NCBI RefSeq assembly: GCF_021729885.1
Contig: NZ_CP063401.1
Coordinates: 1,426,001-1,490,000 of the forward strand
DNA length: 64,000 nt
Origin: Devosia sp. SL43
Lineage (GTDB): Bacteria > Pseudomonadota > Alphaproteobacteria > Rhizobiales > Devosiaceae
Reading direction: 5' to 3'
Shown: positions 1 through 7,364 of the stretch, one piece after another
Numbering within the stretch: the stretch's first letter is position 1
Layout: each line of letters begins with the position of its first letter
Notes under the pieces: model-generated
The model's database searches: none
What the model saw: the letters and a program-made list of their open reading frames with translations, nothing else
Told to the model about the DNA's origin: nothing
Made by a program: the position numbers and the translations under genes

Positions 1-1
1 T

Positions 2-253
2 GTGCTCAACCGGGCAGCCGCACTGGCCGAAACCGCCGGCCCGGAAGCCGGGCTGGCCAGCCTCGATACCATCGCCGGCGACAAGCGTATGGCCAACTAC
101 CAGCCCTATTGGGCCGCTCGCGGGCACCTGGCTGCGCGTGCCGGGCAGAAGGACGCAGCATACGAGGCACTGACCCTCGCAATCGGCCTCTCAGCTGACG
201 AAGCCGTGCGGCAGTATCTGATCGGCCAGCGTTCCAGGTTGAGCGACGGCTAG
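2..253 (+). CDS. C-terminal end of an ECF-type RNA polymerase sigma factor (partial)
   Basis: Only the last 83 residues are in the window; the frame is open to the left edge, so the start lies upstream and the GTG at position 2 is not a supported start. The segment reads like the helical, TPR-like C-terminal extension found in sigma factors of the DUF6596 (ECF42-like) group: a YQPYWAARGHLAAR stretch followed by an alanine-rich helix ending in GLSADEAVRQYL. In that group this extension replaces a classical anti-sigma partner. The sigma-2 and sigma-4 regions are not visible, so the assignment rests on the C-terminal motif alone. It is separated from rplY by about 130 bp. Confidence 0.6.
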   Translation: MLNRAAALAETAGPEAGLASLDTIAGDKRMANYQPYWAARGHLAARAGQKDAAYEALTLAIGLSADEAVRQYLIGQRSRLSDG

Positions 254-380
254 CAGCCCATGCCGCTTGCTCCCGCCTGCCCTTTCGGCTATAGCCGCGC
301 CATGAAGCGCTCGTCACCCCTGGAGGACGGGCGCGTATGCTGTTGTAGTGACGCATACACCAACCAGAATGGATATTTCC

Positions 381-1004
381 ATGGCTGCGACTAAGGTGCT
401 CAGTGCACAGGCGCGTGAAGGAGTAGGCAAGGGGGCCGCTCGTGAACTGCGCCGTCAGGGACTCGTTCCTGCTGTTATCTACGGTGACAAGAAGGCCCCC
501 GTTACCGTCTCGATCCCCTACAAGGACGCTCACAAGCAGATTTATGCTGGCGGCTTCCTCAGCCACATCATCGAACTCGATGTCGATGGCACCAAGCACC
601 GCGTGATTCCGCGCGACTACCAGCTTGATCCGGTGAAGGATTTCCCGATCCACATCGACTTCCTGCGCGTCGGCAAGGGCACCAAGCTCAACGTCCAGGT
701 GCATGTGAACTTCATCAACGAAGAAGCCAGCCCGGGCCTGAAGCGCGGTGGTACGCTCAACATTGTGCACCACACGCTCGACCTGACTGTCGATGCTGAC
801 AATATCCCCGAGGAAGTGACCGTCGATCTGACCGGTCTCGATATCGGCGATACCATCCATATCTCGTCGGTCAAGCTGCCGTCCGGTGCTGTCGACCACA
901 GCCACGAAGACGACGTGACCATCGCGACCATCGTTGCTCCGTCGGCCCTGAAGTCGGCCGGCGACGCTGACGAAGCCGCTGAAGGCGAAGCCACTGCTGA
1001 GTAA
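381..1004 (+). CDS. rplY: 50S ribosomal protein L25 (CTC type)
   Basis: Binds 5S rRNA in the large ribosomal subunit; the long two-domain CTC form is typical of alphaproteobacteria. The product is 207 residues. The N-terminal L25 domain begins AATKVLSAQAREGVGKGAAR and contains the family pattern RRQGLVPAVIYG; the second beta domain (about residues 95-185) is followed by an acidic, alanine-rich tail. In-frame ATGs occur at 348 and 369, but family members begin at the methionine encoded at 381. A strong hairpin follows the stop and precedes pth, the usual downstream neighbour in this order of bacteria. Confidence 0.93.
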   Translation: MAATKVLSAQAREGVGKGAARELRRQGLVPAVIYGDKKAPVTVSIPYKDAHKQIYAGGFLSHIIELDVDGTKHRVIPRDYQLDPVKDFPIHIDFLRVGKGTKLNVQVHVNFINEEASPGLKRGGTLNIVHHTLDLTVDADNIPEEVTVDLTGLDIGDTIHISSVKLPSGAVDHSHEDDVTIATIVAPSALKSAGDADEAAEGEATAE

Positions 1005-1029
1005 TTTCAGCTGGTTATGCTATGAGTTC

Positions 1030-1060
1030 GAGGCGGCCTTCGGGTCGCCTCTTTCGTTTT
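1030..1060 (+). terminator. Hairpin terminator or attenuator between rplY and pth
   Basis: A 9-bp stem (1030-1038 with 1043-1051, one G-T pair) closes a TTCG tetraloop at 1039-1042 and is followed by TTTCGTTTT. This has the form of an intrinsic terminator. The pth ribosome-binding GGAG starts at 1061, directly after the T tract, so the element may attenuate rather than fully end transcription. Confidence 0.72.
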
Positions 1061-1070
1061 GGAGCCGGAA

Positions 1071-1772
1071 ATGAAGCTGATCGTGGGCCTGGGCAATCCG
1101 GGCGGCCAGTATGCGGGCAATCGCCACAATATCGGTTTCATGGCGCTCGATGCGATCGCCAGACAGCACAATATTACCCAGTTCCGGACCAAGCATGCTG
1201 GAAGTCTTGCTGAGGGTAGCATCGGCGGCGAGAAGGTCATCCTGCTCAAGCCGCAGACCTTCATGAACCGCTCGGGCGACAGCGTTCAGCAGGTGGCGCA
1301 ATTCTACAAGATCGCACCCGCTGATATCATCGTGCTGTACGACGAACTTGATCTGGCTGAAGGCAAGGTGCGGGTCAAGGTTGGCGGCGGCAATGGCGGG
1401 CACAATGGGCTGCGCTCGATCGATCCGCAGATTGGGCTGGACTATAAGCGTGTTCGGCTTGGCATCGGCCATCCTGGCAAGGAATTCGTGACCCATCATG
1501 TGCTTGGCGACTTCGCCAAGGCCGACCAGGCCTGGCTGGAGCCGCTGCTCGATGCGGTCGCCAAGAATGTCGACATGCTGATCAAGGGCGACGATAGCGG
1601 CTTCATGAACAAGCTGGCGCTGGCGGTGAAGGGTGCTGACGAGCCTCTGGCCAAACCGGCGCCCAAGGCGCAGAGCCATATCCGGCAGGCCCGACCGGCC
1701 AAGCCGCAGGTAGCGGCGCCGACAAGCGGGCCGATGGCTGATATGCTCAAGAAGATCTTCAGAGGAGATTGA
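1071..1772 (+). CDS. pth: Peptidyl-tRNA hydrolase
   Basis: Recycles peptidyl-tRNA released from stalled ribosomes by cleaving the peptide-tRNA ester in the cytoplasm. The N-terminus carries the family signature GLGNPGGQYAGNRHNIGF with the catalytic histidine at residue 19, and the YDELDL segment supplies the conserved aspartate. The product is 233 residues, about 40 longer than the E. coli enzyme because of a proline- and lysine-rich C-terminal tail. The ATG at 1071 is preceded by GGAG at 1061; a longer in-frame start at 1059 would place this site inside the gene. The next gene starts one base after the stop, suggesting coupled expression. Confidence 0.95.
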   Translation: MKLIVGLGNPGGQYAGNRHNIGFMALDAIARQHNITQFRTKHAGSLAEGSIGGEKVILLKPQTFMNRSGDSVQQVAQFYKIAPADIIVLYDELDLAEGKVRVKVGGGNGGHNGLRSIDPQIGLDYKRVRLGIGHPGKEFVTHHVLGDFAKADQAWLEPLLDAVAKNVDMLIKGDDSGFMNKLALAVKGADEPLAKPAPKAQSHIRQARPAKPQVAAPTSGPMADMLKKIFRGD

Positions 1773-1773
1773 G

Positions 1774-2289
1774 ATGGCGGGTGAGGTGGTGTTCTTCCAG
1801 GCGCTGAGCCAGGACGGGTTTGTCACCGATGCCAACGGGTCCGCGGCGTGGCAGGGGCCGTATTTCATCCCCGAACTGGGATTTCATGATTTCATCGCCG
1901 CAGTGAGCGCGGTGATCATCGCCCGCCAGACCTACGAGACGATCGCGGCGGGTGGGAAGTGGCCCTATGGCGTGCCGGGCATCGTGCCGGCGAGCCACCC
2001 CCTCACCGATATCGGCGCGCCAGTCGAGGCCGTGCGCGATGAGCCAGCCGCGCTAGTGGCGGCGGCGCGGACCAAGGGCGACGGCACCGTCTGGGTGCAG
2101 GGCGACACGCCGCTGGCGCTGCGACTGATCGCGGCGGGCGTGGTGGATCGGTTGGAGCTGTTCGTGATGCCGGTGACGCTGGGGAGCGGCACCGAGAAGA
2201 TCGACGTGGCGACCCTGCCCGGCTTCGAACTCGGTGGCGAAGTGAGCTTCGCCAACGAGGTTATCCGGAAAACGTATCGCCGCGTCTAG
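1774..2289 (+). CDS. Dihydrofolate reductase family protein (RibD C-terminal domain)
   Basis: A 171-residue protein of the RibD/DHFR-like fold, resembling the NADPH-dependent reductases often called YwjB/YyaP. It begins VVFFQALSQDGFVTDANG, the typical first strand and substrate loop, and has a central VWVQGD strand with a C-terminal LFVMPVTLGSG segment typical of the domain. Its physiological substrate is unknown. It starts one base after pth, with AGGAG inside the pth end, so it is probably cotranscribed. Its stop overlaps the stop of the convergent gene in a shared CTAG (2286-2289). Confidence 0.72.
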   Translation: MAGEVVFFQALSQDGFVTDANGSAAWQGPYFIPELGFHDFIAAVSAVIIARQTYETIAAGGKWPYGVPGIVPASHPLTDIGAPVEAVRDEPAALVAAARTKGDGTVWVQGDTPLALRLIAAGVVDRLELFVMPVTLGSGTEKIDVATLPGFELGGEVSFANEVIRKTYRRV

Positions 2290-3590
2290 GCCGCGCTGAC
2301 GCGCCAGACGGCGTCGCCGACGTCGTCGACAGCCAGCAGCGCGCCGTCCTTGGCCACGACGACGCCAACCGGGCGGCCGTTGGATGTCTTCTCGTCGTCG
2401 GCAAGGAAGCCGGTGAGCAGGTCGATGGGCGCGCCCTGCGGCTTGCCGTTGTTGAACGGCACCAGCACGACGCGATAGCCGCTGAGCTTGCTGCGGTTCC
2501 ATGAGCCATGCTGGCCGATGACCATGCCAGATGGCAGGCCCGGCAGCGTGCTTTCGGGCAGCCAGCAGAGGCCGAGCGAGGCGGTGTGGCCGCCCAGCGC
2601 ATAGTCCGGAGCCGAGGCCTTGGCGACCAATGCGGCATCCTGCGGTACGCGATCGTCGACCGTCTGGCCCCAATAACTGTAGGGCCAGCCGTAGAAGCCG
2701 CCATCTTTGACCGAGGTCAGGTAATCGGGTGGGGTTTCATCGCCCAGGCCGTCGCGCTCGTTGACCACCGTCCAGAGCTTGCCGTCGGTCGGCTCCCAGG
2801 CCATGCCGACGGGATTGCGCAAGCCGCCAGCAAAGATGCGGTGCTGCTCGGTCTTGAGGTCGAGTTCGAAAATGCAGGCCCGGCCTTCTTCGACTTCGAA
2901 GCCGCTCTCGGCAATGTTGCTCTGCGAGCCCACGGCGACATAGAGCTTGGTGCCGTCCTTGGAGGCGATGATGTTGCGCGTCCAGTGGCCGCCCGGCTTC
3001 ATCGACATGAGCTTGCGGCCGGGCGCGGTGATTTTGGTCTGGCCAGCCTCATAGGGGAAGGCCATGACGCTGTCGGTATTGCCGATATAGAGCGTCGAAC
3101 CGACCAGGGCCATGCCGAAGGGCTGGCTGAGGCCGCTCATGAACACTTCGCGCACTTCCGGCACGCCATCGCCATCGGCGTCGCGCAGCAACGTGATCTG
3201 GTTGGCGCTTGGACGGGTGGCGCCAGCACGGCTCATCACACGGTTCATGGCATAGTCGCGGACATTCTTGACCGTGCCAGGCAGTGAGGCCGACTCGGCG
3301 ATCAGCACATCACCATTGGGCAGCACATAGGCCCAGCGCGGATGCTTGAGATTGAGCGCGAAAGGCGTGACCTTGAGACCGGACTTGACGGTCGGCACCT
3401 TGCCTGGCGCCCAGCCCATGGCCGTCGGCATCTTGAGCATAGGCATGGCGCCCTGCGGCTTGGCCTCGGGAATAGCGGGCTTGGTGCCGACCGCCTGCGC
3501 GAATGAGCCCATGTGGCGACCGCGATAGTAGTACCAGGCGCCACCGGCGATCAGGGCGGCCAAAACGACCAGGGTGAGCAGAACCTCCAC
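2286..3590 (-). CDS. Membrane-anchored sorbosone/glucose dehydrogenase-like beta-propeller protein
   Basis: A 434-residue protein with an N-terminal hydrophobic anchor (about residues 2-20, LLTLVVLAALIAGGAWYYY) followed by a predicted periplasmic beta-propeller of the PQQ-dependent sugar dehydrogenase/sorbosone dehydrogenase family. Family landmarks are the early LPNGDVLIAES strand, DGDGVPEVREVF, GLRNPVGMAWEP and YGWPYSYWG. Members oxidise aldoses or sorbosone, but many have no proven substrate, so the substrate is left open. The start is a GTG preceded by GGAGG with good spacing. The gene is convergent with the RibD-like gene, sharing CTAG at the stops. Confidence 0.75.
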   Translation of the reverse strand: MEVLLTLVVLAALIAGGAWYYYRGRHMGSFAQAVGTKPAIPEAKPQGAMPMLKMPTAMGWAPGKVPTVKSGLKVTPFALNLKHPRWAYVLPNGDVLIAESASLPGTVKNVRDYAMNRVMSRAGATRPSANQITLLRDADGDGVPEVREVFMSGLSQPFGMALVGSTLYIGNTDSVMAFPYEAGQTKITAPGRKLMSMKPGGHWTRNIIASKDGTKLYVAVGSQSNIAESGFEVEEGRACIFELDLKTEQHRIFAGGLRNPVGMAWEPTDGKLWTVVNERDGLGDETPPDYLTSVKDGGFYGWPYSYWGQTVDDRVPQDAALVAKASAPDYALGGHTASLGLCWLPESTLPGLPSGMVIGQHGSWNRSKLSGYRVVLVPFNNGKPQGAPIDLLTGFLADDEKTSNGRPVGVVVAKDGALLAVDDVGDAVWRVSAA

Positions 3591-3738
3591 GAGGCGCCTC
3601 CAACTGAAAGGAACAAGACTTGAATGGTAGCCTAATAGGCCGCCGGGCGCGGAACGGCAAGACGGCCATGCCCGTCCCGCATTGACTTCTCATCCCATCC
3701 GAACGATGTGAGGGCCAACAAATTCCGGAGCTTTCCCC

Positions 3739-4836
3739 ATGGGTTTCAAGATGGGCATCGTCGGCCTGCCGAATGTCGGCAAGTCGACCCTCTTCAATGC
3801 GGTGACCCGCACCGCCGCTGCGGCTGCGGCAAACTTCCCGTTCTGCACCATCGAGCCCAATGTGGGCGACGTCCCGGTACCGGATGCGCGGTTGCAGAAG
3901 CTGGCGACCATCGGCAAGTCGGTCAACGTGCTGCCGGCGCGCATGAGCTTTGTCGATATTGCGGGCCTGGTGAAGGGCGCATCAAAGGGTGAGGGCCTGG
4001 GCAACCAGTTCCTCGCCAATATCCGCGAATGCGACGCCATTGCTTATGTGCTGCGCTGCTTCGAGGACGGCAACATCATCCACGTCAACAACAAGGTCGA
4101 CCCGCTGGCCGATGCCGAAGTGGTGGAAACCGAATTGATGCTGGCCGATCTCGAAAGCCTCGAGAAGCGCCGCACGGGCGTCGAAAAGAAGGCCAAGGGC
4201 AATGACAAGGACGCCAAGGTCACACTGGACCTGATCGACCGCGCGCTGGTGCTGCTGCGCGAGGGCAAGTCAGCCCGTTTCGTCGAGCGCTCTGCCGAAG
4301 AAGAAAAGGCGTTCCAGGAACTGCAGCTGCTGACGTCCAAGCCAGTGCTTTACGTCTGCAACGTGGACGAAGGCTCGGCCGAGCATGGCAATGACATGAG
4401 CAAGGCCGTCGAGGCCTATGCCCATGCCAATGGCGCAGGTGTGGTCATCATTTCGGCCGAGATCGAGAGCCAGCTGGCGCAGCTTCCCGATGCCGAGCAG
4501 GCCGAATACCTGGAATCGCTGGGCCTTCATGAAGCCGGCCTCAATCGCCTGATCCGCGAGGCCTATGCGCTGCTGGGCCTGCAGACCTACTTTACCGTCG
4601 GCCCCAAAGAGACGCGCGCCTGGACCATCCACAAGGGCGACAAGGCCCCAGCGGCAGCCGGCGTCATCCACTCCGACTTCGAACGCGGCTTCATCCGCGC
4701 CCAGACCATCGGCTACGAGGATTTCGTGACGCTGGGCGGCGAGGTGGCGGCCAAGGAAGCGGGCAAGGCCCGCGACGAAGGCAAGGAATATGTCGTCAAG
4801 GACGGCGACGTGATGCTGTTCAAGTTTAATACTTAG
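3739..4836 (+). CDS. ychF: Redox-regulated ATPase/GTPase YchF (Obg family)
   Basis: A 365-residue Obg-type P-loop protein that binds ribosomes and prefers ATP over GTP. G1 is GLPNVGKSTLF near the N-terminus, switch I lies in the TIEPNVG region, G3 is DIAGLVKGAS, and the C-terminal TGS/DUF933 domain ends with RAWTIHKGDKAPAAAGVIHSD and EYVVKDGDVMLFKF, both diagnostic for YchF. The NxxE-type nucleotide specificity region (YVCNVDE) is present. The start has GGAG upstream. In this bacterial order ychF usually lies near rplY and pth, as here. The stop codon lies inside a structured palindromic element. Confidence 0.95.
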   Translation: MGFKMGIVGLPNVGKSTLFNAVTRTAAAAAANFPFCTIEPNVGDVPVPDARLQKLATIGKSVNVLPARMSFVDIAGLVKGASKGEGLGNQFLANIRECDAIAYVLRCFEDGNIIHVNNKVDPLADAEVVETELMLADLESLEKRRTGVEKKAKGNDKDAKVTLDLIDRALVLLREGKSARFVERSAEEEKAFQELQLLTSKPVLYVCNVDEGSAEHGNDMSKAVEAYAHANGAGVVIISAEIESQLAQLPDAEQAEYLESLGLHEAGLNRLIREAYALLGLQTYFTVGPKETRAWTIHKGDKAPAAAGVIHSDFERGFIRAQTIGYEDFVTLGGEVAAKEAGKARDEGKEYVVKDGDVMLFKFNT

Positions 4837-4890
4837 CGTCGGCGGCCTTCGGCCGCAAAATCGCTACAGTGGAGCGATTTTAGACGCTAA
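4833..4890 (+). terminator. Three-way palindromic element at the end of ychF
   Basis: The outer arms TTAGCGTC (4833-4840, including the ychF stop) and GACGCTAA (4883-4890) are perfect inverted repeats. They enclose two perfect hairpins: GCGGCC-TTC-GGCCGC (4842-4856) and AAAATCGCT with AGCGATTTT (4857-4865 with 4873-4881). The RNA would fold as a three-way junction. It may act as a terminator or transcript-end stabiliser, or be a mobile palindromic repeat unit. The fold is read directly; the role is inferred. Confidence 0.65.
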
Positions 4891-5221
4891 GGCCATGAGG
4901 GCTGTGCCCGAATGGCCCAGCTGCGCCGCAATCACGGACCTATCCGGCCCACCCAGCATCGACTTCGTCGCTAGATCTCAGGATGGATCCCGGCCTTCGC
5001 CGGGATGACATCGTGGTTGGGGGCAGCTTACGACCCCATTTCGGTCGTTCGGAGCCAACTCATGGGTTCCCGAAAGCTGCCGTTCGCTGTGGCAGACAAT
5101 ATCGGCTTTGCGCCAGTTGGTCCAACCGGTCGTCGCAGTAATTTTGGCGAGATCACGAAGCACCCATTCGCCTCCGCATGCCGTCGCCATGTGTTTTGAC
5201 AGGAATGATACAACGGACCTG
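4891..5221. other. Intergenic stretch between convergent ychF and the GntR gene
   Basis: No convincing gene was found in this 331-bp stretch; the short open frames in it have no recognisable protein features. It holds one short palindromic repeat (4987-5006) of a family seen again near 25.7 kb. Both flanking genes end here, so it is a shared 3' region. Confidence 0.5.
4987..5006. repeat. Palindromic repeat, ATCCCGGC family
   Basis: ATCCCGGC and GCCGGGAT (8 bp, perfect) flank a CTTC loop, within a GGATCCCGG...GGGATGACA context. The same unit occurs at 25696-25715 and, with one stem mismatch, at 25769-25788. It is an intergenic dispersed hairpin repeat. Confidence 0.75.
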
Positions 5222-5965
5222 TCACGCGCGGCTGAAAGTCTCCAAAAGAGACACGAAGCTGTGCCGTTCACCTTGGCCTTCGGTGAGTTTCACCCGGCCT
5301 TCGATGTCGCCCAGGTGCGTGTCCATCAGGTCCTGGGCCTTCTTCAGATTGTTTTCTCGCAGGGCCGCAACTATCGCTCGATGATGCTCAGCACCGCAAT
5401 CGTCGGCGCGTTCGTCCTCGTAGAGCGCCATCACCAGGGATAGGCGAGCGACCAGCTTTGCCAGCATTTCGGACAGCACATCGTTACCGGCGATGCGCGA
5501 CAGCTCGACGTGGAACTGCCCCACCGACGCGCTCTTGGGAGCGTTGTGGTCGGCGTGATAAATGCGAAGCTCCTCGTCAGTGAGGGCTTCCAGCCGGTCG
5601 AGATCGGCGGGGGTGATGCGCTGCGTGACCAGCTCCAGCGTCGTCCGCTCCAGGGCTCGTCGTGCTTCGAAGAGCTGTTTGGCCTCTTCGATTGAGGGCT
5701 CGGCGACGAATGTGCCGCGGTTACGCTTGCGCTCAAGCAGGCGGTCGCGCTGCAGCACGCCGAGCGCGCCACGGACCACGGTCCGGCTCACGCCGAAATG
5801 CTCGGCGATGGCTTCCTCGATGATCTTGCTGCCAGGCTTCAGCGCCCCTTCACCGATAGCCGTAGCCAGGGTGGCGCAGATGCGGTCCGTCACATCCTCG
5901 GCTTCCTCGATATCGGTCACCATTTCCGCCGCTGGCGACGGCTTTTTCCTTGTCGGCTTACGCAT
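5222..5965 (-). CDS. GntR family transcriptional regulator, FCD (FadR) subfamily
   Basis: A 247-residue regulator. The N-terminal winged helix-turn-helix spans about residues 18-90 (ICATLATAIGEGALKPGSKI, then HFGVSRTVVRGALGVL and an R-N-R-G-T-F-V wing), and the C-terminal all-helical FCD ligand domain begins about residue 100 (EARRALERTTLELV) with the conserved acidic and histidine residues near DDCGAEHHRAIVAAL. FCD domains bind carboxylate or sugar-acid ligands, often through a metal. The ATG at 5965 has GGAG upstream; a longer in-frame start at 6253 would overlap the divergent promoter. It is divergent from the ABC operon at 6234 and probably controls it through the palindromes at 6028-6099. 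Confidence 0.88.
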   Translation of the reverse strand: MRKPTRKKPSPAAEMVTDIEEAEDVTDRICATLATAIGEGALKPGSKIIEEAIAEHFGVSRTVVRGALGVLQRDRLLERKRNRGTFVAEPSIEEAKQLFEARRALERTTLELVTQRITPADLDRLEALTDEELRIYHADHNAPKSASVGQFHVELSRIAGNDVLSEMLAKLVARLSLVMALYEDERADDCGAEHHRAIVAALRENNLKKAQDLMDTHLGDIEGRVKLTEGQGERHSFVSLLETFSRA

Positions 5966-6027
5966 GCTCACTCCGAATCTTTGCCTAACAATAGCGCAGC
6001 TGGCGAAATTTTGTGCATCATTTTTGC

Positions 6028-6053
6028 GCGAGTATATCCGAACATATATTCGC
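6028..6053. promoter_or_regulatory. Candidate operator, AT-rich inverted repeat
   Basis: GCGAGTATAT and ATATATTCGC are near-perfect 10-bp inverted arms separated by CCGAAC. The site is in the divergent region between the GntR gene and the ABC operon, about 63 bp upstream of the GntR start and 85-110 bp upstream of the sigma-54 -24 element, so it could bind GntR or an enhancer-binding activator. Confidence 0.5.
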
Positions 6054-6072
6054 ATGAAGTTTCGCAAGTTTG

Positions 6073-6099
6073 TTGTAGAGACAATTACGCATTGTAATT
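6073..6099. promoter_or_regulatory. Candidate GntR-type operator with overlapping palindromes
   Basis: TTGTAGAGACAA (6073-6084) is a TTGT-N4-ACAA dyad of the kind FCD regulators recognise. It overlaps AATTAC-GCATT-GTAATT (6083-6099), a perfect 6-bp inverted repeat. The pair lies 40 bp upstream of the sigma-54 core promoter. Confidence 0.5.
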
Positions 6100-6138
6100 C
6101 ATATGCTTGTTCGATTTCTCGGCTGACGTCATCCGACA

Positions 6139-6154
6139 TGGCACGGCGCTTGCA
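6139..6154 (+). promoter_or_regulatory. Sigma-54 (RpoN) promoter, -24/-12 elements
   Basis: TGGCACG-GCGC-TTGCA matches the full RpoN consensus TGGCACG-N4-TTGCW. The invariant GG (6140-6141) and GC (6152-6153) are separated by exactly 10 bases. Transcription would begin near 6165, about 70 bases before the ATG at 6234 of the ABC transporter operon. Such promoters need an ATP-hydrolysing enhancer-binding activator, commonly under nitrogen control; no activator gene lies in this window. Confidence 0.82.
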
Positions 6155-6233
6155 ATGTCGTTGGCACGACCAAGAAACACCATTGCAAGTCTCATGCCGT
6201 TGCTGACGGCCACTCCGAACCGGGAGAGACCAT

Positions 6234-7337
6234 ATGACCGAGCTCATCGCCAACGCCCTGTCCGTCCGAGGGCTGACGCATAGCTATGGCGGCGCTGCCG
6301 CTGTCGATGACGTGTCGTTCACCGTCCCGGCCGGCGAGATTGCGGCGCTGCTCGGCCCCAGCGGTTGCGGCAAGTCGACCGTGCTGCGCGCCATTGCCGG
6401 GCTCATCGCTCCGCGCAGCGGCAGCATCGAGCTGGGCGCGACCAACCTGGCCAGTCTGCCGGCACGAGAGCGTGGCATCGGCATGGTGTTCCAGAATTAC
6501 GCATTGTTCCCCCATCTGACCGTCGCCGAAAACATCGCCTATCCCCTGGCCTGCCAGCATGTCCCTCGGACAGAACGCCGCGAGCGAGTCGCCGAAATGC
6601 TCGACCTGGTGCAGCTCGGCGAATACGGCAAGCGCCTGCCGCGCGAGCTGTCGGGCGGACAGCAGCAGCGCGTTGCCGTGGCCCGCGCCATCGCACCCCG
6701 GCCATCGCTGCTACTGCTCGACGAACCCTTCGGGGCGCTCGACCGGGCGCTGCGCTTCGATCTGCAGGTCGAGATGCTGCACCTGCAGAAGACACTCGGC
6801 ATCACCACACTGATCGTCACCCACGACCAGGAGGAGGCGCAGAGCCTCGCCAGTTCGCTGGTGCTGATGAACAAGGGCCGCATCGAGCAGATCGATACGC
6901 CGATGGCCGTCTATGACCGGCCGCAGACCCTGTTCGTCAATAGCTTCATCGGCCAGGCCAACCAGTTCGAGGCGACGGTCGAGGCCCTTGAAACCAACGC
7001 AACGACGCTCCGCCTGCGCTCCGGCGAGGTTCTATCCCTGCCACGCAGGTTGGATTTCGCCACCGGCGCCGCCGTGGTCGCCACCTGTCGGCCTGAGCAC
7101 GTGTTTCTGGTCGATGCGCCCGCCGCCAACACGATGACGGCCACCGTCGGTGTCTCGGTGCCGCTCGGCGCAATCCTCGTCCACGACCTCATCCTTCCTA
7201 ACGGTGGCGAGCTGCGTGCCAGCCAGTCGCGCGGACCGGAAACCCGTATCCCGGCCTCCGGCTCCACCGTCTTTGCCAGCATCGACACCGCGCGATGCCA
7301 CGTCTTTCCGGCCCAGGCCGGGATGCCTTCTGCCTGA
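6234..7337 (+). CDS. ABC transporter ATP-binding protein (polyamine/iron importer type)
   Basis: The 367-residue nucleotide-binding subunit of an importer in the spermidine/putrescine-iron family. Walker A is GPSGCGKST (41-49), the Q-loop region is MVFQNYALFPHLTV, the signature is LSGGQQQR (139-146), Walker B is LLLLDEP and the switch histidine is in IVTHDQEEA. The C-terminal TOBE domain (about 240-367) follows, with an unusual proline- and alanine-rich end. It is the first gene of an operon continuing with a binding protein, two permeases, an M24 hydrolase and a flavin reductase, preceded by a sigma-54 promoter. The substrate is not known from sequence; the neighbours suggest a small nitrogen compound. 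Confidence 0.9.
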   Translation: MTELIANALSVRGLTHSYGGAAAVDDVSFTVPAGEIAALLGPSGCGKSTVLRAIAGLIAPRSGSIELGATNLASLPARERGIGMVFQNYALFPHLTVAENIAYPLACQHVPRTERRERVAEMLDLVQLGEYGKRLPRELSGGQQQRVAVARAIAPRPSLLLLDEPFGALDRALRFDLQVEMLHLQKTLGITTLIVTHDQEEAQSLASSLVLMNKGRIEQIDTPMAVYDRPQTLFVNSFIGQANQFEATVEALETNATTLRLRSGEVLSLPRRLDFATGAAVVATCRPEHVFLVDAPAANTMTATVGVSVPLGAILVHDLILPNGGELRASQSRGPETRIPASGSTVFASIDTARCHVFPAQAGMPSA

Positions 7338-7364
7338 TACGTCCCTCAAACCCCATGGTGCAAC

